DNA from: Anaerolineae bacterium
Lineage (GTDB): Bacteria > Chloroflexota > Anaerolineae > B4-G1
Assembly: GCA_030612585.1 (NCBI GenBank)
Contig: JAUWNP010000199.1
Span: 1 to 8,346, forward strand
Length of the DNA stretch: 8,346 nucleotides
Direction of reading: 5' to 3'
The notes beneath the pieces were generated by a model that saw nothing but the letters and a program-made list of their open reading frames with translations, was not told the origin of the DNA and did no database searches. Position 1 is the stretch's first letter. Each line of letters begins with the position of its first letter. Made by a program: the position numbers and the translations under genes. Positions 1-6,026 of the stretch are shown piece by piece.

Positions 1-49
1 AATGACCAATGACTAATGACCAATGACTAATGACCAACGACTAATGACC
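1..49. repeat. 7-bp tandem repeat (AATGACC/AATGACT)
   Basis: Seven consecutive 7-bp units alternate AATGACC and AATGACT, giving a 14-bp higher-order period; the sixth unit has one substitution (AACGACT). The array begins at the window edge, so its true length is unknown. It ends 26 bp before the start codon of the CARDB protein gene. It carries no visible coding or regulatory signal and looks like a simple-sequence intergenic repeat. Confidence 0.9.
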
Positions 50-65
50 AAGTGTGGCTGAACGT

Positions 66-72
66 AGGGGGA
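66..72 (+). promoter_or_regulatory. Ribosome binding site that fixes the CARDB protein start
   Basis: AGGGGGA lies 3 bases before ATG 76. An in-frame GTG at 52 has no such site and would add eight residues ahead of the signal peptide, so ATG 76 is the better start. Confidence 0.6.
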
Positions 73-75
73 ATT

Positions 76-1971
76 ATGCGCAAGAGTGTTCTTCTGGCCG
101 TCGTCCTGGTTACCGGAGTGGTAGCGGTGGTTTCGCTGGCAACCAGCGCTGCTGCGAGCCCGCTGCCTCAACTGGCGCTGACCGGCGTCGAGCCCGACAC
201 GCTGGCCAGCCAGACCGGCGGCACGTTGAGCATCTACGGCAGCGGCTTTACTACCGCCACCATTGCCCGCCTGGCCGGCTTCGGCCTGCTGGAGACGACC
301 TACGTCAACAGCACTGCGCTGATGGCGGTGGTGCCGCCCGGCGTCCCCGCCGGTATCTACGATCTGCAGGTGAGCGAGGAGGGCGACTCAACGACCCTGC
401 CCGAGGCACTGACCATCGTCGCCGCCACACCCCCGCCCGCCCCCACGCCCATCCCCACCCCGAAGCCCTCGCCGGCACCCGGGCGTCCCTATCTCACCAT
501 CCGCAACTACTCCGTCGAGCCCAGCCGTGTCGCGGTGGGGCGTGAGTTCCTCATCACCATCGAGGTCTACAACACCGGCAGCCGGGCTGGCGAGAACACG
601 ATGGTCACTTTCCCCGGTGGCACCTTCCTGCCGGTGGGCGAGACAGGGCACCTGTTGTGGCAACTGCACATCAACCACACCGCCGTCGTCACTCAGCGGC
701 TACGCGTCCCCAGCGGTCTGGCCTCCGGTAGTTACAACCTGCAGGTCAACCTCAGTGCCAACGATTATGAGGGGAACCACTACGAGTACCCAGAGACCGT
801 CGCCATCGAAGTCGTCGGCGTCGGACACGGGCAACCGCAGTTGGTCATTGAGGCCGCGCAGACCGAGCCTCCCGTCCTGGGGCCGGGCGATGTCTTCAGC
901 CTGACGTTGCGCCTGGCCAACCGGGGCAGCCGCACGGCGACCCAGGTGATGGTCGGTGCGGCCTCTGCCGACCTGGCCGTACCGGCAGGCGGGAGCAACG
1001 TGATCGCTGTAGATCGTATTGGCATCGAGCAGGTGGTGACGGCGACGTTGCCGCTGGTGCTGGGCGAGGTGACCCAGGCCGGTCGCCTCAACCTGGAGAT
1101 CGCATTGGAGTGCTCCGACTACGACGGCGGCTCCTATTCCACCCATCAGGGAGTCGGGTTAGAGGTCAGCACCGCGCTGGCGGATCGCCCACAGTTGATC
1201 GTCGCCAACTACCGCATCACGCCCGACCCCCTGGCCCCTGGCGACACCTTCACGCTGACGCTGGAGGTGAGCAACGTCGGCGGCGGGGAGGCACAGCGAT
1301 TGATCTTGACCCTGGGTGGCGAGGGAGGGAGCGGAATGGCCCCCTTTGCTCCCCTGCACTCCAGCAACGTCAAGTTCGTGCCACACCTGGTGGCCGGGGA
1401 TACGGTCGAGGTGACGCAGCAGTTGGTCGTGGATGGCGGGGCGGGCGCTGGGGCCTACAGCCTGCCGGTGGCGCTGGCCTTCGACGACGCCCGCGGCACC
1501 CGCCACAGCGATAGCCAACTGATCAGTCTGCTGGTGCGCCGGCGCCCCCATCTCCAGATCGGCTTCTACCGTCCTGTGGAGATGGTCCTCGTGGATGTCC
1601 CCTTCGAACTTCCGGTCGAGGTGACCAACATCGGGCGCACGCTGGTCAACGTCAGCACGCTGGAGGTCTCCAGCACGCAGTTGGAGATCAGCGCAGGTTC
1701 TCTATACCTGGGGCCGCTGGACGGAGGCACATCGGGCTCGTTGGAAGCGATGGCGGTGGCGCAGGAGGGCGGGACGGCTGAGGTGTTGGTCACCGTCCAC
1801 TATCTGGACGACTTCGAGCAGCCGCAGGTGGTGACGCAGACACTGGCGGTGGAGGTGGAGGAGCCGCCGGAGGCTCCGCCGGGGACCGCGGAGGAATCTC
1901 AGGAGCAGGAAGAGGGCTTCTGGGATAAGGTGCTCCGCTTCCTGCGGGGGATGATGGGCCTGGGGAGCTAA
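76..1971 (+). CDS. Secreted IPT/TIG and CARDB-repeat protein
   Basis: This 631-residue exported protein probably works at the cell surface as an adhesive or scaffolding protein, or as the extracytoplasmic partner of the neighbouring transporter. Residues 1-27 form a signal peptide (MRKSV, a hydrophobic core, then SAAA before SPLP). Residues 30-115 resemble an IPT/TIG immunoglobulin-like domain (GVEPDTLASQTGGTLSIYGSGF). Residues 116-137 are a Pro/Ala/Thr linker. Four CARDB-like repeats follow at about 138-250, 253-369, 371-489 and 490-600, each opening with a (R)P-hydrophobic strand and a PxxxxxGxxFxLTxEVxNxG core. Residues 600-613 are acidic, and the last 17 (FWDKVLRFLRGMMGLGS) form an amphipathic, possibly membrane-associating end. 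The permease gene follows on the same strand after 227 bp of repeats. From memory, CARDB (COG1361-like) proteins often neighbour MacB-type permeases in Chloroflexota. The precise role is unknown; an S-layer-like structural function is the main alternative. Confidence 0.85.
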   Translation: MRKSVLLAVVLVTGVVAVVSLATSAAASPLPQLALTGVEPDTLASQTGGTLSIYGSGFTTATIARLAGFGLLETTYVNSTALMAVVPPGVPAGIYDLQVSEEGDSTTLPEALTIVAATPPPAPTPIPTPKPSPAPGRPYLTIRNYSVEPSRVAVGREFLITIEVYNTGSRAGENTMVTFPGGTFLPVGETGHLLWQLHINHTAVVTQRLRVPSGLASGSYNLQVNLSANDYEGNHYEYPETVAIEVVGVGHGQPQLVIEAAQTEPPVLGPGDVFSLTLRLANRGSRTATQVMVGAASADLAVPAGGSNVIAVDRIGIEQVVTATLPLVLGEVTQAGRLNLEIALECSDYDGGSYSTHQGVGLEVSTALADRPQLIVANYRITPDPLAPGDTFTLTLEVSNVGGGEAQRLILTLGGEGGSGMAPFAPLHSSNVKFVPHLVAGDTVEVTQQLVVDGGAGAGAYSLPVALAFDDARGTRHSDSQLISLLVRRRPHLQIGFYRPVEMVLVDVPFELPVEVTNIGRTLVNVSTLEVSSTQLEISAGSLYLGPLDGGTSGSLEAMAVAQEGGTAEVLVTVHYLDDFEQPQVVTQTLAVEVEEPPEAPPGTAEESQEQEEGFWDKVLRFLRGMMGLGS

Positions 1972-1974
1972 ACA

Positions 1975-1994
1975 GTAGGTCGGATTTGCTATCT
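1975..1994. repeat. Partial copy of the GTAGGTCGGAT repeat
   Basis: The 19-bp stretch starting GTAGGTCGGATTTGCTATC, three bases after the CARDB stop codon, matches the first 19 bases of the full element at 2004. It lacks the second arm, so it is a truncated copy and cannot form the hairpin alone. It could pair with the second arm at 2021-2029 as an alternative fold. Confidence 0.75.
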
Positions 1995-2003
1995 AAACAG
2001 CCT

Positions 2004-2053
2004 GTAGGTCGGATTTGCTATCCGACCTATGGCGGTTAGCAAAACCGCCCTAC
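2004..2053. repeat. 50-bp double-hairpin extragenic repeat
   Basis: The element opens with GTAGG (2004-2008) and closes with CCTAC (2049-2053), which are inverted ends. Inside are two perfect stems: TAGGTCGGA (2005-2013) with TCCGACCTA (2021-2029), and GGCGGTT (2031-2037) with AACCGCC (2043-2049). It lies just downstream of the CARDB gene. No T-run follows either stem, so it is not a typical intrinsic terminator, although it could protect the 3' end of the transcript. It resembles REP-like palindromes dispersed in Chloroflexota genomes (from memory). Confidence 0.8.
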
Positions 2054-2087
2054 AAGTGCATCTGCTTGACCAACGAGTCAGAATTCG

Positions 2088-2147
2088 GGACGCAGATCCA
2101 CGCTGATTCTTTATTTCATCTGCGAAAATCTGCGTGAATCTGCGTCC
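2088..2147. repeat. Inverted repeat of the GGACGCAGATT family
   Basis: The left arm 2088-2108 and the reverse complement of the right arm 2127-2147 match at 19 of 21 positions, with an 18-bp spacer. The right arm also carries the CGCAGATT-type motif twice (ATCTGCG..AATCTGCG). Such CGCAGATT palindromes are scattered in intergenic regions of several environmental bacterial phyla (from memory). The element ends 51 bp before the permease start. Confidence 0.75.
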
Positions 2148-2198
2148 TAATACTTGTCGGTTTGAGGCGAGGCTTCGCTAGACAATTGGTATACAACA

Positions 2199-3491
2199 TT
2201 GAGTTTTAGAGACTTACTGCATCTGGTAATCAGTAACCTGCGGCGGATGAAGGCCCGCGTGGCGATGACGGCCATCGGCGTGGTCATCGGCACGGCGGCG
2301 GTCGTCGTCCTGATCTCACTGGCAGCCGGCCTCCAGCGCAGCGTCACTCAGGATTTGGGTTCCATCGGCGAACTGACGCAGATCAACGTCTATTCCCCAG
2401 GGAGGAGACTAGACCGCGCTAGCGAGGAAGCGGTGCTGAACGACAATGCGCTGACCAAGTTCCGCAAACTCCCCGGCGTGGTGGCTGTCACGCCCCTGGA
2501 GCCGCTGATGGGAAACGGAATGCTCCGGCTGAACCGGCTGGTGGGAAATGCGCAGATCACAGGCATTGACCCGACACAGGCAGGGCGGCTGGATTTTGCT
2601 TTGGCGAGCGGGACGGACCGGCTGGGACGCTGGCAGGCGCTGGCGGGTGGGCAGGTGGCGGAGGGATTCTACAATCCCCAGTCACAACGCCCGGCGGAGG
2701 AGACCTTCGACCTGCAGGGACAGGCGCTGCAACTGGTCCTCAGCCGCACGGGAGACGACGGCCAGCCGGTGGAACGGGTCGTGCGCCTGCGGGTTACGGG
2801 CGTGTTGGAGGAATCGGGCGGGCAGGACGACCGCACGCTCTACCTGGCACTGGACGATGTAGTGGAGTTGAATGGCTGGTTCGCCGGCAAGCGCCTCAAC
2901 CCGGGCCGCGATGGGTATAACCGGGGGGCGCTGGTAAAGGTTGCTACCTCCGAGCACGTAGCGGCCGTGGAGCGGGAGATCGTAAGTCAGGGGTTCTACG
3001 CCTACTCAGCGCGTAGTATGCTGCAGGAGGTTAACACCGTCTTCCTGGTCATCCAGGGCGTCTTCGGCGGCATCGGGGCCATCGCGCTGATCGTGGCCGC
3101 CTTCGGCATCGCCAATACGATGACCATGGCGATCTACGAACGCACGCGGGAGATCGGGCTGATGAAGGCGGTAGGGGCGACTAACCGGGACGTGATGTCC
3201 ATCTTCCTGGCCGAGGCGGGCAGCATCGGGCTGCTAGGCGGGATCGGAGGGGTTCTGCTGGGGGTGGGCCTGGGAGCATTGATTGACGTGATCGCCGGCA
3301 CCTACCTGGCGGCGCAGGCAGTTCAGAGTGGGGCATCCGCTGCGGACCTGAACCTCTCCTTGATTCACACCCCTCTCTGGCTGCCCATCTTCGCGGTGGT
3401 GTTTTCCGCGCTGGTGGGCGTGGTCTCCGGGCTGTACCCGGCGATGCGGGCGGCTGCCCTCAGCCCCGTCGCTGCGCTGAAGTACGAGTGA
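2199..3491 (+). CDS. MacB/FtsX-family ABC transporter permease
   Basis: This 430-residue inner-membrane protein has the four-helix layout of the MacB/FtsX permease family, which couple cytoplasmic ATP hydrolysis to mechanical work on extracytoplasmic substrates. Transmembrane segments are at about 22-45, 281-306, 335-366 and 393-416. A large extracytoplasmic MacB_PCD-like domain fills about 46-278. The cytoplasmic signature YERTREIGLMKAVGATNRDV (313-332), which couples to the ATPase, is intact, and the C-terminus ends ALSPVAALKYE as in close relatives. The start is TTG at 2199; no ribosome binding site is evident, but the N-terminus MSFRDLLHLVISNLRRMKAR matches the family's usual beginning, while the next ATG (2247) would remove it. 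No ATP-binding gene lies in the window, so the partner must be upstream or elsewhere. The substrate is unknown; lipoproteins, peptides and macrolides are all possible for the family. Confidence 0.92.
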   Translation: MSFRDLLHLVISNLRRMKARVAMTAIGVVIGTAAVVVLISLAAGLQRSVTQDLGSIGELTQINVYSPGRRLDRASEEAVLNDNALTKFRKLPGVVAVTPLEPLMGNGMLRLNRLVGNAQITGIDPTQAGRLDFALASGTDRLGRWQALAGGQVAEGFYNPQSQRPAEETFDLQGQALQLVLSRTGDDGQPVERVVRLRVTGVLEESGGQDDRTLYLALDDVVELNGWFAGKRLNPGRDGYNRGALVKVATSEHVAAVEREIVSQGFYAYSARSMLQEVNTVFLVIQGVFGGIGAIALIVAAFGIANTMTMAIYERTREIGLMKAVGATNRDVMSIFLAEAGSIGLLGGIGGVLLGVGLGALIDVIAGTYLAAQAVQSGASAADLNLSLIHTPLWLPIFAVVFSALVGVVSGLYPAMRAAALSPVAALKYE

Positions 3492-3553
3492 CCACTCCCC
3501 CGAAGTAGTGCCCTGGTCAACGACCCCAATCCCTTCCTCCGTTCCGCACAGCC

Positions 3554-4051
3554 TCAAGTATCCCTCTTCCTGGGATAATCGAAATGGACCTCCGTTGGCT
3601 CGGCTTCACCTAGAGACGCCCACGTAGCAGTGTCATACCTCAACTCGACGACCCCGCACGTCGGCACGTTATTTATGTGGTACGGCGAAAGATAGTTGGC
3701 GAGTCCTGTTAGACCAGGGTTATGCCCAAACAGCATCACGTGGTGCAGATAGTCTTCCAGGCCCTGAATAACTTCGAGTAGTTCGAACGCCTCCGCATTA
3801 TATAATCTTTCGTCCACAACGATCTCTTCCCATGGGTACTCTATCTCCTCAGCAATCGCCTCGGCTGTCGTTTTTGCCCGTGTTGCCGGGCTGGAGATCA
3901 TCCGGTCTACCTCGACCCCTCGTTCGGCCAAACGCTCCCCCATCATAGGGGCATCTCGCTTACCACGTTTGTTCAGCGGCCTAAGACGATCTGGAAGAGT
4001 TCGATCCTTCCAACTAGATTTGGCGTGTCTGATCAACGTCAGAACCTTCAT
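3554..4051 (-). CDS. sixA: SixA-type histidine phosphatase
   Basis: This 165-residue cytoplasmic protein is a short histidine-phosphatase-superfamily enzyme. SixA-type members remove phosphate from phosphohistidine in phosphorelay or phosphotransferase proteins. The RHG-type motif is LIRHAKSSW, with R8 and H9 (the phospho-accepting His). SSPATRAKTTAE (53-64) supplies a conserved Arg, and FGHNPGL (108-114) supplies the second catalytic His (H110). The length is normal for the family and all key residues are present. ATG 4051 is preferred over the in-frame TTG at 4054 because GGGAGGG lies seven bases upstream. The gene faces the permease tail to tail, with a 62-bp gap that shows no clear terminator. 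It lies downstream of the GNAT gene on the same strand, separated by repeat A, so co-transcription is possible. Its physiological target is unknown. Confidence 0.9.
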   Translation of the reverse strand: MKVLTLIRHAKSSWKDRTLPDRLRPLNKRGKRDAPMMGERLAERGVEVDRMISSPATRAKTTAEAIAEEIEYPWEEIVVDERLYNAEAFELLEVIQGLEDYLHHVMLFGHNPGLTGLANYLSPYHINNVPTCGVVELRYDTATWASLGEAEPTEVHFDYPRKRDT

Positions 4052-4058
4052 CAATCAT

Positions 4059-4065
4059 CCCTCCC
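4059..4065 (-). promoter_or_regulatory. Ribosome binding site of the histidine phosphatase gene
   Basis: Read on the - strand, GGGAGGG lies seven bases before ATG 4051. This spacing selects ATG 4051 over TTG 4054. Confidence 0.65.
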
Positions 4066-4108
4066 ATTAGCACCTGTGAGATTGCTGCTGCCTGACCGGC
4101 GGGGTGGT

Positions 4109-4198
4109 TCTGGAACACGAAACCCACGAAAGGGCGCGAAAACCGCGAAACTCCCTTTCGTGCCTTTCGTCTCCTTTCGCGTCATTCGTGGTTCAAAC
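4109..4198. repeat. 90-bp palindromic repeat, copy A
   Basis: This is the most isolated of three copies (see 5820 and 6027). The left half carries CGAAA motifs (CACGAAAGGG, GCGCGAAAACC, GCGAAAC) and the right half their complements (CCCTTTCGTG, CCTTTCG, CCTTTCGCG, ATTCGTGG), so most of the element can fold on itself. It differs from copy B at about seven positions. Its right edge contains the TGA stop codon of the GNAT gene (4193-4195, - strand). The 18 bases to its left (4091-4108) resemble the sequence that borders the other copies and tail 4 (GGCGGGG.TGGT), which suggests a decayed methylase tail ahead of the phosphatase gene. Confidence 0.85.
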
Positions 4199-4705
4199 AC
4201 CCCTCCGCTGATGAGCATCGAACCACTTCTGGTCTGCCAGAACCACAGAGGTTTCGATTTGACGTTCAGGGACCGACCAGTATTTTCTCAGCAACCGGTC
4301 TTTCTCTTCCGGGGAGACCAGTCGAAAGCCATGTTTCTGGTAGAAGCGAACTGCCCAGACAGCATCCCGCCAGGTGCCGATCAAGGTCGGGCGAGTCGTC
4401 TGGTTTCGAAGATGGGATAGCAGTTTCCACCCTATGCCTTGATTTTGCCTGGCCGCGCGAACGTAGGCGTGTCTGATGAGGGTCACATTTTGAACGTGTT
4501 GGATGCCCATCACGCCAATCAGTTCGCCATCCTCTTCATATCCCCAGAATGCGATACCCTGACCCATCCCATGCCGAAGTTCGTCTTGGGACATGTAAGG
4601 TTCTTTCCAACGGTCCGCAGGGATCACCCTTTTGTATGCCTGAGCAACATCGTTGATGATCTCCCAGATCACTTCGGACTCGCTGTCGTCACACTGACGA
4701 ATCAT
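4193..4705 (-). CDS. GNAT family N-acetyltransferase
   Basis: This 170-residue cytoplasmic enzyme should transfer an acetyl group from acetyl-CoA to an amine; the substrate is not deducible. The GNAT core is clear: strands around 60-70 (GELIGVMGIQHV), the acetyl-CoA pyrophosphate loop RQNQGIGWKLL (86-96, a Q/RxxGxG/A motif), and the C-terminal motif B AVRFYQKHGFRLV (118-130). The flanking phrases VTLIRHAYV (74-82) and ERQIETSVVLADQKW (147-161) match a conserved GNAT subfamily from memory, so the gene looks full length. The purine-rich run GGAGGGAGAGAGG (4708-4720 read on the - strand) precedes the ATG and can act as ribosome binding site. Its boundaries are unusual: the ATG overlaps the TGA of methylase tail 1 (ATGA), and its own stop is supplied by the edge of repeat A, as also happens for tail 3. 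That suggests insertion as a cassette between the two modules. Confidence 0.9.
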   Translation of the reverse strand: MIRQCDDSESEVIWEIINDVAQAYKRVIPADRWKEPYMSQDELRHGMGQGIAFWGYEEDGELIGVMGIQHVQNVTLIRHAYVRAARQNQGIGWKLLSHLRNQTTRPTLIGTWRDAVWAVRFYQKHGFRLVSPEEKDRLLRKYWSVPERQIETSVVLADQKWFDAHQRRGV

Positions 4706-4761
4706 AACCTCTCTCCCTCCGTCAATCCGTAGAACTCATGCACCAGCGCGTCAATCTGCCA
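4702..4761 (-). pseudogene. Methylase C-terminal tail remnant 1
   Basis: Read on the - strand, this encodes WQIDALVHEFYGLTEGERL and then TGA. It aligns with RQIDALVYELYGLSEEE of the other tails in this window, with several substitutions, and homology stops just upstream of the Trp codon. Its TGA overlaps the GNAT start codon. It is the most diverged tail copy and has no body gene, so it is a remnant. Confidence 0.7.
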
Positions 4762-4779
4762 GAAGGGATGATTGCTGAC

Positions 4780-4808
4780 TTGACATTTACGTCGTCATAC
4801 GTTAAAAT
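4780..4808 (+). promoter_or_regulatory. Sigma-70-type promoter of the candidate small RNA
   Basis: A consensus -35 box TTGACA (4780-4785), a 17-bp spacer and a -10 box TAAAAT (4803-4808, five of six consensus bases) predict transcription start at about 4814-4816. The spacer holds two ACGT motifs (4789-4792 and 4799-4802) one helical turn apart within the imperfect dyad TTTACG..CGTTAAA, which could be a repressor or MerR-type activator site. It is the strongest promoter match I see in the window. Confidence 0.75.
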
Positions 4809-4815
4809 AGCCATA

Positions 4816-4918
4816 GATGGGCGAGCGGCTCTGCGGGCCGCCGTAAGGGGCGCTGAAGCGTCCGCCTATCATCAGTCTTATCTAGAGTCCCCAGTAGTTT
4901 CTGGGGGCTCTTTGTTTT
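4816..4918 (+). ncRNA. Candidate structured small RNA of about 103 nt
   Basis: A strong promoter upstream and an intrinsic terminator downstream delimit a transcript of about 103 nt without a convincing protein. A three-way junction can be drawn. P1 pairs GATGGGCG (4816-4823) with CGCCTATC (4863-4870), eight pairs including one G.U. P2 pairs 4825-4831 with 4835-4841, seven pairs and a triloop. P3 pairs GGCGC (4849-4853) with GCGTC (4858-4862), closed by a TGAA tetraloop. The unpaired stretches are CGTAAGG (4842-4848) and the linker 4871-4884 before the terminator stem. The 5' strand of P1 starts at the predicted transcription start, which supports the fold. The last 41 bases are antisense to the end of the DUF3800 gene. 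I do not recognise an Rfam family; fluoride riboswitch, hammerhead and tRNA were considered and rejected. No + strand gene follows for a riboswitch to control, so a trans-acting or antisense RNA is more likely. Confidence 0.55.
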
Positions 4919-5627
4919 CCGGCAGTCTGATCAATTCAATCAATTGTGGCCGAAGACGCACAAAGTAGGGGTAGGTCGGATCGTTCTCACGAAATTGCCG
5001 ATACACGTTGTAGGTGAAAATGTCGGCCAGTGAGATCATCTGCGAATCTCGCGAGATGACAAAGGCAGGGCGCTCAATGATCCGCGCCACCGTCCGGGCA
5101 GTTTCTCCACCTCTCCGACGTCGCCACGTGTACCAACTGATCACCTGCCGCTCCATCCCTTTGAACTCATCCAGAAAACACAGCCCCACCTCATTGCGCT
5201 CAGTCAGAAAGCGATTGATGCTCTGAAGCAAAGTCGCAAAGGTGACTTCGTAAGGATGTGTTGGGTCGGAGCCGCTTCGATGGTGAGCCACTTTGTCCAA
5301 CCCAGCCGCGAAGAGCGGTAAATCATAGTCGGCGTAGAGAGCGTAGAATTCTTCCACGAAAGACCGTGCCTGATTAGCATCCAGCAGTGTCCAGGGCCAT
5401 TTGGCGCGGGGAGTCCCCCATGAGCGGAGCGCTGTAGACTTGATTTCGATTCTACTGACTGGCACTCCTGGAAAGTAGCGCGTTTTCAAAGTGGTCATGG
5501 TTGAGTTGATGGCCCCCCACTGACTATTATGAATGCCAACTGCGCCGAGGGCAAACCAGGGATAGGCCGCCACACTTTTGGCATTCATCCGAGCGTTGCC
5601 ACTTTCGTCAAAGTAAAAGAGATACAA
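4878..5627 (-). CDS. DUF3800 domain protein
   Basis: This 249-residue protein belongs to DUF3800, a family of unproven function that I remember being placed near RNase H-like nucleases and often found in mobile or defence regions. The diagnostic N-terminus YLFYFDESGN (residues 2-11; D7, E8) is present. RIEIKS (59-64), a central CFLDEFKGM (150-158; D153, E154) and a C-terminal RDSQMISLADIFTYNVYRQF (193-212; D202) follow. These acidic residues are where family members carry a putative metal-binding site. The length is typical. The start is TTG 5627, giving the motif at the proper distance from the N-terminus, with GGAG eight bases upstream. Methylase tail 2 ends 35 bp upstream. The last 41 bases of the gene, including the stop, lie inside the opposing small RNA and its terminator, so the C-terminal EPPETTGDSR is encoded by the hairpin and may be a secondary extension. 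No transmembrane segment is visible. Confidence 0.85.
   Translation of the reverse strand: MYLFYFDESGNARMNAKSVAAYPWFALGAVGIHNSQWGAINSTMTTLKTRYFPGVPVSRIEIKSTALRSWGTPRAKWPWTLLDANQARSFVEEFYALYADYDLPLFAAGLDKVAHHRSGSDPTHPYEVTFATLLQSINRFLTERNEVGLCFLDEFKGMERQVISWYTWRRRRGGETARTVARIIERPAFVISRDSQMISLADIFTYNVYRQFRENDPTYPYFVRLRPQLIELIRLPENKEPPETTGDSR
4885..4918 (+). terminator. Intrinsic terminator of the small RNA
   Basis: GAGTCCCCAG (4885-4894) pairs with CTGGGGGCTC (4901-4910) in ten base pairs, one of them G.T, around a TAGTTT loop, followed by TTTGTTTT (4911-4918). The T-run occurs only on the + strand side, so it should terminate + strand transcription and not that of the DUF3800 gene in which it lies. 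Confidence 0.8.
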
Positions 5628-5662
5628 TGGTCTGCTCCAGATGCTCGTGTCTCACTGCCATT

Positions 5663-5819
5663 TCAGCGAACCTGTCCACTGACGAACTGGTTTGCCAAAA
5701 GTATAGGCACAATCTCGATTTCCTTCTCCCCCAACCCATACGACTCGTACACCAGTGCGTTTATCTGCCGGTCGGTGGCCTCGATTTGACGCTGGTAGAG
5801 CTCCTTGTCGGCGGGAGAT
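5663..5819 (-). pseudogene. Methylase C-terminal tail remnant 2
   Basis: On the - strand the frame reads PADKELYQRQIEATDRQI, then NALVYESYGLGEKEIEIV, then an unrelated PILLANQFVSGQVR and TGA. The homologous part is about 5708-5815; the rest is unique sequence leading to the DUF3800 gene 35 bp further on. The frame is open back through repeat B but has no start codon, so it is a truncated 3' end. It keeps almost all conserved residues (Y to S in YELYGL), which suggests fairly recent duplication. Confidence 0.75.
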
Positions 5820-5910
5820 TCTGAAACACGAAGTTCACGAAAGGGCGCGAAAACCGCGAAACTCCCCTTTCGTGTCTTTCGCCTCCTTTCGCGTCATTCG
5901 TGGTTCAAAC
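5820..5910. repeat. 91-bp palindromic repeat, copy B
   Basis: This is the best palindrome of the three copies. GAAACACGAA (5823-5832) pairs with TTCGTGGTTC (5898-5907) at nine of ten positions, and the inner CACGAAAGGG pairs with CCCTTTCGTG perfectly. It differs from copy C at about seven positions. The right edge GTTCAAAC supplies the stop codon of tail 3. With tail 3 it forms the first unit of a 207-bp tandem. Confidence 0.9.
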
Positions 5911-6026
5911 GCCCTCCACTACGCCAATCTCCTCCTCCGACAACCCATACAACTCGTACACCAGCGCATCAATCTGCCGGTCCGGGGCCTCGATCTGCCG
6001 CCGGTAGAGTTCCTTGTCGCGGGGCC
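5905..6026 (-). pseudogene. Methylase C-terminal tail remnant 3
   Basis: On the - strand the frame reads RDKELYRRQIEAPDRQI then DALVYELYGLSEEEIGVVEG, then V and TGA. The final GTT TGA comes from the edge of repeat B. It is bounded by repeats on both sides, with no cargo gene between tail and repeat, so it may represent the empty state of the site that the GNAT gene occupies further left. Confidence 0.75.

Noticed and set aside
388..1793. Several long ORFs on both strands inside the CARDB gene
   Set aside because: They are shadow frames of a GC-rich gene: low-complexity, Arg- and Gly-rich translations without domains or ribosome binding sites, while the + frame has a signal peptide and clear repeats.
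2187..2195. Extended -10 promoter TGGTATACA before the permease
   Set aside because: Transcription would begin at about 2202, after the TTG start at 2199, and no -35 box lies at a suitable distance; the family N-terminus supports the TTG start.
3492..3553. Bidirectional terminator between the convergent permease and phosphatase genes
   Set aside because: No stem followed by a T-run on either strand is visible in these 62 bases.
4817..4846. Nine-codon ORF (MGERLCGPP) right after the small RNA promoter, possibly a leader peptide
   Set aside because: The ATG would be at the very 5' end of the transcript with no ribosome binding site, there is no downstream + strand gene to control, and the same bases form P1 and P2.
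4816..4918. Known riboswitch, hammerhead or tRNA identity for the small RNA
   Set aside because: The CTGATGA-type sequence is on the wrong strand and lacks the partner GAAA for a hammerhead; the order of GATGG, CCGCC and stems does not fit the fluoride riboswitch; no tRNA arms or T-loop can be drawn.
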